Assembly (NCBI RefSeq): GCF_003148665.1
Contig: NZ_QGGQ01000001.1
Location: forward strand, 795,267 to 859,266
Origin: Maribacter polysiphoniae
GTDB taxonomy: Bacteria; Bacteroidota; Bacteroidia; Flavobacteriales; Flavobacteriaceae
Direction: 5' to 3'
DNA length: 64,000 nt
The position numbers and the translations under genes are program-made. The notes beneath the pieces are model-generated. The model was not told where the DNA came from. It saw nothing but the letters and a program-made list of their open reading frames with translations, and searched no databases. Shown here piece after piece: positions 19,537-28,515 of this stretch. Each line of letters starts with the position of its first letter. The first letter of the stretch is position 1.

Positions 19537-19561
19537 AAACTTTAACTTTATTTCTCAACTA
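19537..19561 (+). repeat. 25-bp repeated regulatory-type element, copy 1
   Basis: Begins AAACTTTAACTTTA and ends TTCTCAACTA. It matches 20825-20849 at 23 of 25 positions. This copy lies just upstream of susC; the other lies upstream of pgmB. It includes a tandem ACTTTA, which suggests a protein-binding site. Confidence 0.55.
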
Positions 19562-19620
19562 ACGAAATTATGTAAAATTTAAGTTAATTTAAGATAAGGT
19601 CAATAAATACGGGCACTTAC

Positions 19621-19640
19621 AACGTTTTCGGGTTGATAAC
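19621..19640. promoter_or_regulatory. LacI operator-like element in the alpha-glucan locus
   Basis: AACGTTTTCGGGTTGATAAC, 18 of 20 identical to 6135-6154 in the other susC-lacI gap. Here the left half of the palindrome is degenerate, so the site is less symmetric. It lies between susC and the divergent second lacI and just upstream of the lacI promoter, a good position for control of both directions. Confidence 0.65.
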
Positions 19641-19653
19641 TTTTAATTTATTT

Positions 19654-19683
19654 TTGTTAAAATGATAAAAAATCATACTGTTG
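19654..19683 (+). promoter_or_regulatory. Promoter of the second lacI gene
   Basis: TTG at 19654-19656, spacer of 19 bp, then TACTGTTG at 19676-19683, one mismatch from TAnnTTTG. The start codon is 51 bp further on. Confidence 0.5.
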
Positions 19684-19734
19684 TAAATTGATATTCTATT
19701 TTAAAGCCTTTCCTTTTATCAAACCCATATTTTT

Positions 19735-20781
19735 ATGAAGCCGAAAATGACCTTGAAAAGAATTGCCAAAGAATTGGGGGTGTCCATTTCTACCGTTTCC
19801 AAAGCACTTCATGACAATAAGGAAATAAGTCAGGATAATCGGGATAAAATCCAAGCTTTTGCAAAATTCTATAACTATCGTCCCAATAATATCGCCTTAA
19901 GTCTAAAGAACAAGAAGACAAAGACCTTAGGTTTGATCATTCCCGATATCGTACATAATTTTTTCTCGAAAGTAATAAGTGGTATCGAACATGTGGCCAA
20001 CCTTAATGGGTACAATGTTATCATAGCCGTTACCAATGAATCATTTGATAAGGAAGTGATCAACATGGAGCTGTTGGTCCAAAGCAATATTGATGGTTTT
20101 ATTATGTCCTTGTCCAAGGAAACCCTGCTTAAGCAAGATAAGCATCACTTACAAGAGACTATTAATCAGGGTATTCCCATAGTCATGTTCGATCGTGTGC
20201 TTCATGAAATAGCGTGTGACAAGGTAATCGTGGACGATGTTGAGGGCTCAAGGATTGCCACGCAAAAACTTATTGATACCGGTTGTAAAAAAATACTATT
20301 GCTGACCACTGGGGACTTTATCAATATAGGGAAGTTAAGGACCCAAGGATATTTAGAGGCATTGGGCAATAACAATATAACGCCTGATTCGGATATCATA
20401 TTGAAAATAAATGATTTAGGTAATTTAGAGAAAAAACAAGACAATCGTGATCTTGAAAGGGATATCAATCAGATATTTGAGAAGGTTCCGGATATTGACG
20501 GGGTTTTTGCCGTTAACGAAATTTATGCCATAAAGGCATTGAATGTAGCACGGCAAAGGGGACTTAGGGTGCCAGAGGATTTGTCAGTGGTCAGTTTTTC
20601 GGATGGTATTCTTTCCCAGCATTCATGGCCCAGTCTCACGACTATTAGTCAGCATGGATTTAAAATGGGGGAAAGGGCAGCCTCCATATTGATAAATCGC
20701 TTGGCTTTGGAGGATGAAGAGAAAGAATTTGTGACCGAGATTATAAAAACTGAGCTTATTGAAAGGGATTCAACTAGATAG
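19735..20781 (+). CDS. LacI/GalR-family regulator of the alpha-glucan locus
   Basis: 348 residues. Helix-turn-helix at about 8-28 (LKRIAKELGVSISTVSKAL), hinge NNIALSLKNKK, effector domain (LGLIIPDIVHNFF ... IPIVMFDRVLHEIACDKV ... VPEDLSVVSFSDGIL). Recognition-helix residues are the same as in the first LacI, matching the shared operator-like element. Position between the susC arm and the pgmB-malP-amylase arm suggests that it controls both, with maltose or a maltodextrin as a plausible effector (inference). A gap of 230 bp separates it from pgmB. Confidence 0.93.
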   Translation: MKPKMTLKRIAKELGVSISTVSKALHDNKEISQDNRDKIQAFAKFYNYRPNNIALSLKNKKTKTLGLIIPDIVHNFFSKVISGIEHVANLNGYNVIIAVTNESFDKEVINMELLVQSNIDGFIMSLSKETLLKQDKHHLQETINQGIPIVMFDRVLHEIACDKVIVDDVEGSRIATQKLIDTGCKKILLLTTGDFINIGKLRTQGYLEALGNNNITPDSDIILKINDLGNLEKKQDNRDLERDINQIFEKVPDIDGVFAVNEIYAIKALNVARQRGLRVPEDLSVVSFSDGILSQHSWPSLTTISQHGFKMGERAASILINRLALEDEEKEFVTEIIKTELIERDSTR

Positions 20782-20824
20782 AGTATTGGAAATCAAAAAA
20801 AACTTTTTACTTTTGACCCAATCA

Positions 20825-20849
20825 AAACTTTAATTTTACTTCTCAACTA
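20825..20849 (+). repeat. 25-bp repeated regulatory-type element, copy 2
   Basis: Begins AAACTTTAATTTTA and ends TTCTCAACTA; differs at two positions from 19537-19561. It lies 163 bp upstream of the pgmB start. Relative to the downstream gene, its orientation is opposite to that of copy 1. Confidence 0.55.
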
Positions 20850-20952
20850 TAATAAGTTTTGAATAGGCTTTTGGTAATTTTAACTGGTAAATTCTTTTTA
20901 ACCAATAGTTTTAATATTTCAGACATTCTATTCAATCGTTAAGACATTTTTT

Positions 20953-20978
20953 CATTCCGTATGGTTTTATATGGAATG
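20953..20978 (+). other. Hairpin in the pgmB leader
   Basis: CATTCCGTAT, loop GGTTTT, ATATGGAATG: nine of ten positions pair, plus one G-T pair. It overlaps the upstream in-frame ATG at 20961, which makes that codon an unlikely start, and lies 34 bp before the chosen pgmB start. No T-run follows, so it is not a clear terminator. Confidence 0.45.
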
Positions 20979-21011
20979 TCGCTTGTCTTTTCCATTATGC
21001 AAAAATTAAAA

Positions 21012-21671
21012 ATGAAGAAAAAAGGATTTATTTTCGATTTGGATGGTGTTATTGTCGATACTGCAAAATACCATTACCTGGCTTGGAAAAAGCTGGCCAA
21101 TGAATTGGGGTTTGTTTTTACAGAAGAACAGAACGAATTATTCAAAGGGGTGAGTCGCAAACGTTGTCTCGAGATCTTATTGGATATTGGTAAGGTAAAG
21201 GCTACCCAAGAACAATTTGATACTTGGATGGTAGAGAAGAACGAAGACTATCTTGCCTATATTGATGAAATGGATGCCTCCGAGATCTTACCCGATGTTC
21301 CTAAAATACTTAAATTCCTTAAGGACCAAAACGTGCCCATTGCACTCGGGTCTGCGAGCAAGAATGCAAAGCCCATTTTGGAAAAGGTGGGGTTGTTGCA
21401 TTACTTTGATTATCTCGTTGATGGAAACAGTGTGACCAAAGCTAAGCCGGATCCAGAGGTTTTTCTTATTGCCGCCCAGAAATTGGGGGTCGACCCCAAG
21501 GATTGTATCGTTTTTGAGGATGCCGTTGCAGGCATACAAGCTGCCAATAGTGCGGGCATGACCAGTATTGGTATTGGTGATGCGGGTATTTTGGCGGATG
21601 CGGATTATAATTTTAAGGATTTCACTGAAATCGATTTGGGTTTTATTAAAAAATTATTGAAAAGTAGATGA
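21012..21671 (+). CDS. pgmB: Beta-phosphoglucomutase
   Basis: 219 residues from the ATG at 21012 (MKKKGFIFDLDGVIVDT); upstream in-frame ATGs at 20961 and later lie in or near a hairpin. HAD-superfamily motifs: nucleophile and acid/base Asp in FDLDGVIVD, GSASKNAK for motif II, Lys in NSVTKAKPDPEVF, and FEDAVAGIQAA for motif IV. The enzyme turns beta-glucose-1-phosphate into glucose-6-phosphate, the partner reaction to maltose phosphorylase. Its stop overlaps the start of the GH65 gene by 4 bp (ATGA), so the two are coupled. Cytoplasmic. Confidence 0.94.
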   Translation: MKKKGFIFDLDGVIVDTAKYHYLAWKKLANELGFVFTEEQNELFKGVSRKRCLEILLDIGKVKATQEQFDTWMVEKNEDYLAYIDEMDASEILPDVPKILKFLKDQNVPIALGSASKNAKPILEKVGLLHYFDYLVDGNSVTKAKPDPEVFLIAAQKLGVDPKDCIVFEDAVAGIQAANSAGMTSIGIGDAGILADADYNFKDFTEIDLGFIKKLLKSR

Positions 21672-23974
21672 ATCAAGAATATATTAAAGCAGACAATTGG
21701 TCGATCATAGAGGAAGGTTTTGACCAAGAAACGGTAAAGTCATCTGAAAGCCTTTTTAGTTTAGGAAATGGGGCCATGGGACAACGGGCCAACTTTGAGG
21801 AACGCTATTCCGGACCTACTTTTCAAGGCAGCTATATTGCGGGGGTCTATTATCCGGATAAAACCCGTGTAGGTTGGTGGAAAAACGGTTACCCCGAGTA
21901 CTTCGCCAAAGTGTTGAATGCCCCGAATTGGATAGGAATCGATGTCCTAGTCAATAAGGAGTCATTGGATTTGTCCACCTGCACCTCGGTTGAAGGCTTC
22001 CGCAGGGAATTGAATATGAAGGAAGGTTGGTACAAACGTGCCTTTAGGGCGACCCTCCCCAATACCATAAGAATTCAAGTTGAAATCACCCGGTTTTTAA
22101 GCCTTGAACTAGATGAAATTGGCGCTATTAGCTATAGTGTAGTCCCATTGGATCAAGATGCTGAAATCGCTTTTATTCCATATTTGGATAGTGGTATCAC
22201 CAATGAGGATAGTAATTGGGACGATAAGTTCTGGAATACGACCTCAGTGGATTCCAAAGATAATAGGGCCTATATCCAAGCCCATACCATGAAGACCGAT
22301 TTTAAGACATGTACCTTCATGGGTGCGGAATTGAATCTTGATGGGAAAAAAGTAAATATCGATCCCGAAGTCTCCCAAAAGGATACTTGGATCGGGCATG
22401 CCTATACCCAAGGGGTAAAGCAAGGTGAGACACTGACATTGATTAAGTTTGGAGGGTACACCGTATCCCGAAACCATAAAGCGGATACTTTGGTAGATGC
22501 TGCCGATATGGTATTGGATAAAGCCTTTGAATTAGGTTTTGAGGCGTTGTTGCAAAGTCAGAAAAAAGCCTGGGCAGCCATTTGGCATTTGAGTGACATC
22601 ACCATAGAAGGTGATGTTAAGGCCCAACAGGGTATTCGTTTCAATATATTCCACCTGAACCAAACCTATTTAGGTACCGATTCCCGGTTGAATATAGGTC
22701 CCAAAGGATTTACAGGGGAAAAATACGGAGGAAGTACCTATTGGGATACCGAGGCCTACTGTATTCCTTTTTATATGGCGACCAAGAATCAAGAGGTGGC
22801 CAGGAACTTATTGAAATATCGCTACGATCATTTAGAGAAGGCTATCGAAAATGCCCAGAAGTTGGGATTTGAAAAAGGGGCAGCCCTTTACCCCATGGTG
22901 ACCATGAATGGGGAAGAGTGCCACAATGAATGGGAAATCACCTTTGAGGAAATCCACAGGAATGGGGCTATAGCCTTCGCCATATTCAATTATTATCGTT
23001 TTACAGGGGATTATACCTATATCCCGGAAATGGGATTGGAGGTCTTGATCGGTATCTCCCGTTTTTGGTACCAACGTGCCAATTATTCGGAGGCCAAGGA
23101 AAAATATGTCATTCTCGGGGTAACAGGTCCGAACGAATATGAGAACAACGTAAACAATAACTGGTACACGAATTATTTGGCGAAATGGTGTATTGAGTAT
23201 ACCATGAAACAGTTGCATAAAGTAAAAGATGGGTATCCCGATGATTACGAACGAATCATAGGACATACCCAATTAACTTCGAATGAAACCGATAAATGGC
23301 AGGAAGTCGCTGAAAATATGTATTTCCCTTATTCCGAGGAGTATGGGGTATACTTGCAACAAGATGGCTTTTTGGACAAGGAGCTGATTACCGTTGCAGA
23401 ATTGGATAAACTGGAACGTCCCATTAATCAGAAATGGAGTTGGGATCGTATTCTTAGGTCCCCTTATATAAAACAAGCCGATGTACTTCAAGGATTTTAT
23501 TTCTTTGAAGATCATTTTACCGTGGAGGAACTGGAGAAACATTTTGATTTTTACGAATCCTTTACCGTTCATGAATCGTCACTTTCTCCCTGTGTTCACA
23601 GTATCCAAGCCGCTAAATTGGATCGTATGGATCAGGCTTATCGGTTTTATCTGAGAACTTCAAGGTTAGATCTCGATGATTACAATAAGGAAGTTGAGGA
23701 AGGACTCCATATTACATCAATGGCAGGTACTTGGATGAGTATTGTTGAAGGCTTCGGGGGGCTTCGGGTCATTGATGATAAATTATCCTTTACCCCAAGA
23801 ATCCCTAAGGAATGGGAATCCTATTCCTTTAAAATAAACTTTAGAAATAGGGTCATTAAGGTTACCGTATCGGATGGTGAAACCAAGTTTAAATTGGAAG
23901 GAAACGAGCAAATGTCCATACGATACAAGGGAAAACGACTCGAATTGAATCCTAATGAGGAAATTTCGGCTTAA
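21668..23974 (+). CDS. GH65 maltose phosphorylase
   Basis: 768 residues, full length for the family. N-terminal beta-sandwich, then an (alpha/alpha)6 barrel with YGGSTYWDTEAYCIPF in the substrate site and GPNEYENNVNNNWYTN, in which Glu490 matches the general acid of GH65 phosphorylases. The phosphate-site HESSLSPCVHSI segment is also present. It splits maltose with phosphate into glucose and beta-glucose-1-phosphate. Coupled by ATGA to pgmB and followed without any gap by a GH13 gene. The pgmB neighbour supports phosphorolysis; trehalose or kojibiose as substrate cannot be fully excluded by sequence reading alone, but the amylase context favours maltose. Confidence 0.9.
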   Translation: MNQEYIKADNWSIIEEGFDQETVKSSESLFSLGNGAMGQRANFEERYSGPTFQGSYIAGVYYPDKTRVGWWKNGYPEYFAKVLNAPNWIGIDVLVNKESLDLSTCTSVEGFRRELNMKEGWYKRAFRATLPNTIRIQVEITRFLSLELDEIGAISYSVVPLDQDAEIAFIPYLDSGITNEDSNWDDKFWNTTSVDSKDNRAYIQAHTMKTDFKTCTFMGAELNLDGKKVNIDPEVSQKDTWIGHAYTQGVKQGETLTLIKFGGYTVSRNHKADTLVDAADMVLDKAFELGFEALLQSQKKAWAAIWHLSDITIEGDVKAQQGIRFNIFHLNQTYLGTDSRLNIGPKGFTGEKYGGSTYWDTEAYCIPFYMATKNQEVARNLLKYRYDHLEKAIENAQKLGFEKGAALYPMVTMNGEECHNEWEITFEEIHRNGAIAFAIFNYYRFTGDYTYIPEMGLEVLIGISRFWYQRANYSEAKEKYVILGVTGPNEYENNVNNNWYTNYLAKWCIEYTMKQLHKVKDGYPDDYERIIGHTQLTSNETDKWQEVAENMYFPYSEEYGVYLQQDGFLDKELITVAELDKLERPINQKWSWDRILRSPYIKQADVLQGFYFFEDHFTVEELEKHFDFYESFTVHESSLSPCVHSIQAAKLDRMDQAYRFYLRTSRLDLDDYNKEVEEGLHITSMAGTWMSIVEGFGGLRVIDDKLSFTPRIPKEWESYSFKINFRNRVIKVTVSDGETKFKLEGNEQMSIRYKGKRLELNPNEEISA

Positions 23975-25852
23975 ATGAACAATTCCAGCATCTTTAGCGC
24001 CATGCTTGTGATCCTCATGATTCAAGGGTGCGCCAAACAAAATGAAAACAAACAAATGGTAGCCAAAAAAAAAGTTAGAAAAGAAGTTGTGTATCAGGTT
24101 TTTACGCGGCTTTTTGGCAATACTAATACGAACAACAAACCTTGGGGGACCATAGAAGAGAATGGTGTTGGCAAGTTTTCCGACTTCTCGGAAAAGGCCT
24201 TGAAGGAAATCAAGGATCTTGGGGTGACCTATATTTGGTATACCGGTGTACCACACCACGATGTGATCACTGATTACAGTGCCTACGGAATTTCAAATGA
24301 TGATCCGGATATTGTAAAGGGAAGGGCAGGTTCGCCCTATGCCGTTAAGGATTATTATAATGTAAATCCCGATTTGGCCGATGACCCCAAAAACCGATTG
24401 GAAGAGTTTAAGGCGTTGATCGATAGAAGCCATAAGGCCGGACTTAAGGTGCTTATCGATATTGTTCCGAACCATGTGGCCCGTAATTACGAAGGAAAAT
24501 CAACACCCGATGGTCTCGAACCCTTCGGTGCTTCGGATGATACTTCGGTTGAGTATAAAAGGGACAATAATTTCTATTACATTCCCAACGAGGCCTTTAA
24601 GGTGCCGGAATGGCAAAATGGTTATTTGCCCTTGGGCGGTGAGGCACATGCATTGGCCGATGGTAACTTCGATGAAAACCCGGCAAAATGGACTGGCAAT
24701 GGGTCACGTATGGCGCAACCCGATATGAATGATTGGTACGAGACCGTGAAGATCAATTATGGTGTTCGACCCGATGGTTCATATGATTTTGACAGGCTTC
24801 CGGAAGGTTTCGATCTACAGGATTATCCAAAGCATTATGAATTTTGGTCCAATAAGGATGTACCCAGTTCCTGGGTGAAATTTAAGGATATCGCTTTGTA
24901 TTGGTTGGGTATGGGTGTTGATGGGTTCCGCTACGATATGGCCGAGATGGTTCCGGTGGAGTTTTGGAGCTACATGAATTCGCATATCAAAATGAGCAAC
25001 CCCAATGCTTTTCTTTTGGCCGAGGTCTATAATCCTGATTTGTATCGTGATTATATCTTTAAGGGGAAAATGGATTATCTCTACGATAAGGTAGAGATGT
25101 ACGATTCTTTAAAGCATATTATGCAAGGACATGGATGGACAGACCATATTCCGGTCGTAGCGAATAATTTGAAGGATATTGAACATCACATGCTCCACTT
25201 TTTAGAGAACCACGATGAACAACGTATTGCGAGTCCCGATTTCGCTGGCGATGCCAAAAAGGGAAAACCAGCCATGGTCGTTTCAGCAACCATAAGTACA
25301 TCACCGACCATGATCTATTTCGGACAGGAGGTTGGTGAGCCTGGTAATGAGAATGCCGGATTTGGCCAGCCTACACGTACTTCTATTTTTGACTATATCG
25401 GAGTGCCCCATCACCAACGTTGGGTAAACGACAAGAAATTTGACGGCGGACAATTATCCGATGAGGAAAAAGACTTGAGACAGTTTTATAGATCCTTATT
25501 GAACTTTACCATCAGCAGTGAGGCCTTAATGGGCAATTATGGGGATATTCATTATTACAATAAGGACCATACCGAGAATTATAACCACAGGGTGTTGTCC
25601 TTTGTGAGGTGGTCTGCCAACGAAAAGTTGGTGGTAATTGCCAATTTTGACGCTAATGAGGCCTATGGCTTTGAGTTGAAAATCCCCAAGGAAATTATCT
25701 CAATGTGGTTGCTTAAGGATGGTGTCTATGGTTTAAAAGATCAACTGTATCTCAATTATGAACCTAAACTTACTGTTGAGGGTGGTGTGGGTAAGATACA
25801 GGTCAAGATTGCACCCTTGGAATCTTTTATTTTGAAATTAAATTTGGATTGA
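23975..25852 (+). CDS. GH13 alpha-amylase family lipoprotein
   Basis: 625 residues. Lipoprotein signal with lipobox MIQGC (Cys19); no acidic residues follow at once, so it may stay periplasm-facing rather than move to the surface. GH13 motifs: LIDIVPNH (Asp162, His167), GFRYDMAE with nucleophile Asp321, FLLAEVYN with acid Glu350, FLENHDEQ (His413, Asp414). The ATG directly follows the TAA of the GH65 gene. It is the third GH13 enzyme of the locus; its long loops (PDGLEPFGASDDTSVEYKRD) resemble family members that act on maltooligosaccharides. Probable role: trimming oligosaccharides to maltose for the phosphorylase. Confidence 0.9.
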   Translation: MNNSSIFSAMLVILMIQGCAKQNENKQMVAKKKVRKEVVYQVFTRLFGNTNTNNKPWGTIEENGVGKFSDFSEKALKEIKDLGVTYIWYTGVPHHDVITDYSAYGISNDDPDIVKGRAGSPYAVKDYYNVNPDLADDPKNRLEEFKALIDRSHKAGLKVLIDIVPNHVARNYEGKSTPDGLEPFGASDDTSVEYKRDNNFYYIPNEAFKVPEWQNGYLPLGGEAHALADGNFDENPAKWTGNGSRMAQPDMNDWYETVKINYGVRPDGSYDFDRLPEGFDLQDYPKHYEFWSNKDVPSSWVKFKDIALYWLGMGVDGFRYDMAEMVPVEFWSYMNSHIKMSNPNAFLLAEVYNPDLYRDYIFKGKMDYLYDKVEMYDSLKHIMQGHGWTDHIPVVANNLKDIEHHMLHFLENHDEQRIASPDFAGDAKKGKPAMVVSATISTSPTMIYFGQEVGEPGNENAGFGQPTRTSIFDYIGVPHHQRWVNDKKFDGGQLSDEEKDLRQFYRSLLNFTISSEALMGNYGDIHYYNKDHTENYNHRVLSFVRWSANEKLVVIANFDANEAYGFELKIPKEIISMWLLKDGVYGLKDQLYLNYEPKLTVEGGVGKIQVKIAPLESFILKLNLD

Positions 25853-25864
25853 AAAACATTTTTT

Positions 25865-25891
25865 TTGGTCAGAAAATGTATCTTACCTCTG
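25865..25891 (+). promoter_or_regulatory. Weak promoter candidate for the GDPD gene
   Basis: TTG at 25865-25867 and TACCTCTG at 25884-25891, one mismatch from TAnnTTTG, with a 16-bp spacer, slightly short. The start codon of the GDPD gene is 43 bp downstream. Confidence 0.3.
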
Positions 25892-25934
25892 TGATAAGAT
25901 TTAATCCGTAAACATTTAATTTGAAAATGATCAA

Positions 25935-26687
25935 ATGAAAAAACCAATTGTTTATTTTTTACTATTGTCCTTACTACTGACTCAAAGTTGCAAAATGAAT
26001 GACGAACCCTTGGTCATAGGTCATCGTGGGGCGATGGGTCATGAAACCGAAAACACCGTAGCTTCCATACAGAAGGCCTTGGAACTTGGTGTAGATATGA
26101 TTGAAATAGATGTGTTCAAGATCAAAAGTGGGGAAATCGTCGTTTTCCATGATGATACCGTGGATCGTTTGGCCAATGCAACAGGGAAAATTGAGGAATT
26201 CGATATTTCCCAAATAAAACAGATGGTGCTCGAGGGTAACCAAACCATTCCATTGCTAAAGGATGTTATTGATGTCTTGGACGACGATGTTCGATTGAAC
26301 ATTGAACTCAAAGGGGCAGGGACCGCTGATAAGGTGAATTCAATTGTCAATGAATTTCTGGAAAAAAAAGATTGGGACTTGGATAAATTTATAATATCCA
26401 GTTTTAATTGGGAGGAATTGAAATCTATGAGGAGGGTTAACAAGGATATTCCGATAGCCATTTTAACCGGTGATGATATTGAGGGGTCCATTGCGCTCGC
26501 CAAGGAATTGAATGCTGAAGCGGTTAACCCAAGTTTCAAGGGTTTGGATATGGATTCGGCCAAGAAGATCAAGGAGGCGGGATTTAAGATTTATACATGG
26601 ACAGTCAATAAACCTGAAGACATAGACCTTGTAAAGTCGTTCGATGTAGATGGTATTATAACGAATTACCCAGAGAGGATCAATTGA
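25935..26687 (+). CDS. Glycerophosphodiester phosphodiesterase family lipoprotein
   Basis: 250 residues with lipoprotein signal (LLLTQSC). GDPD TIM-barrel motifs: VIGHRGAMGHETENT (catalytic His), GVDMIEIDVFKIKSGEIVVFHDDTVDR (metal-binding Glu and Asp, second His), LNIELKG, and the C-terminal YTWTVNKPEDIDLV and GIITNYPERI. It hydrolyses glycerophosphodiesters to glycerol-3-phosphate and an alcohol. First gene of a tightly packed trio: its TGA overlaps the next ATG by one base. No link to the neighbouring alpha-glucan genes is evident. Confidence 0.92.
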   Translation: MKKPIVYFLLLSLLLTQSCKMNDEPLVIGHRGAMGHETENTVASIQKALELGVDMIEIDVFKIKSGEIVVFHDDTVDRLANATGKIEEFDISQIKQMVLEGNQTIPLLKDVIDVLDDDVRLNIELKGAGTADKVNSIVNEFLEKKDWDLDKFIISSFNWEELKSMRRVNKDIPIAILTGDDIEGSIALAKELNAEAVNPSFKGLDMDSAKKIKEAGFKIYTWTVNKPEDIDLVKSFDVDGIITNYPERIN

Positions 26688-27979
26688 TGTTCGATGTAAT
26701 AATAATAGGCGGGGGCGCATCTGGGTTCTACGCCGCAATCCATATCGCCGAGACAAATCCCGACCTTAAAATAGCCATATTCGAAAAAGGAAAGGAAGTC
26801 CTTAAGAAAGTCAGTATTTCTGGGGGAGGACGATGCAATGTTACCAATGGTGAATCTGATCCCATGGCCTTGTCCAAAAACTATCCAAGGGGGTCCAAAG
26901 AACTTATAGGTCCTTTTTATGCCCATGGCCCACAAGAAACAAGGCAATTTTTTGAAAGTCGGGGGGTACCTTTAAAATCGGAGGATGATGGTAGGGTTTT
27001 CCCCGTATCCAATTCCTCCCAATCAATTATTGATTGTTTTCTAGGGGAAACCAATCGTTTGGGTATTGCCGTTTACAGACAAAGTTCGGTCACTGCCATT
27101 GCATCGAAAACAGGCGCAGAAAACGATATAACCTGGAAGGTTACTACCATTAAAAAAGAGTATTTCTGTAAAAGGTTATTGGTGGCTGCCGGCAGTAATC
27201 CGAAAATTTGGAAACTGTTGGAGGGCTTGGGCCATACTATTGTACCTCCCGTACCCTCCTTGTTCACTTTTAATATCAAGGATGACCGCATTTCGGGAAT
27301 ACCCGGTGTGAGTACGCCCGCCCATGTTGAGGTCCTTCCAAGGAATGGGTTTAAACCCGAGATTAAGGTAAAGCTTAAAAGTAAGCGAAGTGAGAAACCC
27401 CTATTTAGTGCGGAAGGTCCTGTCCTTATTACACATTGGGGGCTAAGTGGCCCGGCCATATTACGGTTGTCCGCATGGGGGGCCCTTCAGTTGCACGATT
27501 GTAAATACCGTTTTCCGATTAAGGTCAATTGGCTTCCCGAGTATCACCAGAATTCGGTTTTATCCTTGTTGATGGAGGTCAAAGAGGTCGAGGCCAAAAA
27601 GACGGTTGTGCGTACGAAAGTGTTTGAAATCCCCAAACGATTATGGACGGGTTTGGTAAACGCATCTGACATCGCCAAAGAGGATAAATGGGCCGAGGTG
27701 ACGAAAGAGAAATTACAACACCTTGCGGGCCAATTGACCAATTGTAGGTTTATGGTGGAAGGTAAGAGTGTTTTTAAGGATGAATTTGTAACCGCTGGAG
27801 GGGTAGATTTAAAAGAAATCAATTTCAAGACCTACGAAAGTAAGATTTGCAAAGGACTCTATCTTGCAGGTGAAATCATCAATGTGGATGCCATTACCGG
27901 TGGATTCAATTTTCAGAATGCCTGGACAGGGGGGTATCTCGCTGCGATGGCAATCTCAAACGATTTGAATACCCAATGA
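26687..27979 (+). CDS. HI0933/BaiN-like NAD(P)/FAD-dependent oxidoreductase
   Basis: 430 residues from the ATG at 26687, which shares one base with the preceding stop. FAD-binding Rossmann motif at the N-terminus (DVIIIGGGASGFYAA), KKVSISGGGRCNVTN typical of the HI0933 family, a second LVAAGSNPK segment, EGPVLITHWGLSGPAIL, and the C-terminal GGVDLKEIN and INVDAITGGFNFQNAWTGG. Family members are soluble flavoproteins; most have no proven reaction. Followed by a DUF1697 gene with a 4-bp ATGA overlap. Confidence 0.9.
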   Translation: MFDVIIIGGGASGFYAAIHIAETNPDLKIAIFEKGKEVLKKVSISGGGRCNVTNGESDPMALSKNYPRGSKELIGPFYAHGPQETRQFFESRGVPLKSEDDGRVFPVSNSSQSIIDCFLGETNRLGIAVYRQSSVTAIASKTGAENDITWKVTTIKKEYFCKRLLVAAGSNPKIWKLLEGLGHTIVPPVPSLFTFNIKDDRISGIPGVSTPAHVEVLPRNGFKPEIKVKLKSKRSEKPLFSAEGPVLITHWGLSGPAILRLSAWGALQLHDCKYRFPIKVNWLPEYHQNSVLSLLMEVKEVEAKKTVVRTKVFEIPKRLWTGLVNASDIAKEDKWAEVTKEKLQHLAGQLTNCRFMVEGKSVFKDEFVTAGGVDLKEINFKTYESKICKGLYLAGEIINVDAITGGFNFQNAWTGGYLAAMAISNDLNTQ

Positions 27980-28515
27980 ACTATATAGCGCTTTTAAGGG
28001 GAATCAATGTTGGTGGGCATAAGAAAATAAAAATGGCCGATCTGCGTGTGCTCTTTGAAAATTTAGGGTATCGCGACATCATTACCTATATACAAAGTGG
28101 GAATGTGGTTTTTAAAAGTGAAGATCAAGACATTGTGGAACTTGAGGGTCGAATATCCAAGGGCATTTTTGGGCGATATGGTTTCGATGTTCCCGCCATC
28201 GTAAAAAAAAGGGAAGAAGTCGAACGGATATTGGTACATAATCCTTTTACCGATCCTGAGGACATTCAGGCAAATAAGGTGTATTTTGTTTTATTGAAAG
28301 AGCGGCCAACACAGGAAGGCCTTTCTACTTTGTCTTCAATGCAATTTGATAACGAGCAACTTGTAGTGACCCCGAACTGTGTCTATCTAAAATGTAATTT
28401 AGGGGCAGGTAAGGCCAAATGCAATAACAATCTGATAGAGCAAAAACTTCAAGTGGCAGCAACCTCACGCAACCATAGGACCTTAATGAAATTATGGGAA
28501 TTATCGGCAGATTAA
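27976..28515 (+). CDS. DUF1697 family protein
   Basis: 179 residues, full length. The N-terminus MNYIALLRGINVGGHKKIKMADLRVLFENLGY and IITYIQSGNVVF are the family signature; the C-terminus has VTPNCVYLKCNLGAGKAKCNNNLIEQKL and TSRNHRTLMKLWEL. The function of the family is unknown. It is the third gene in the GDPD-flavoprotein-DUF1697 unit and converges with tspO, overlapping it by 4 bp. Confidence 0.92.
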   Translation: MNYIALLRGINVGGHKKIKMADLRVLFENLGYRDIITYIQSGNVVFKSEDQDIVELEGRISKGIFGRYGFDVPAIVKKREEVERILVHNPFTDPEDIQANKVYFVLLKERPTQEGLSTLSSMQFDNEQLVVTPNCVYLKCNLGAGKAKCNNNLIEQKLQVAATSRNHRTLMKLWELSAD

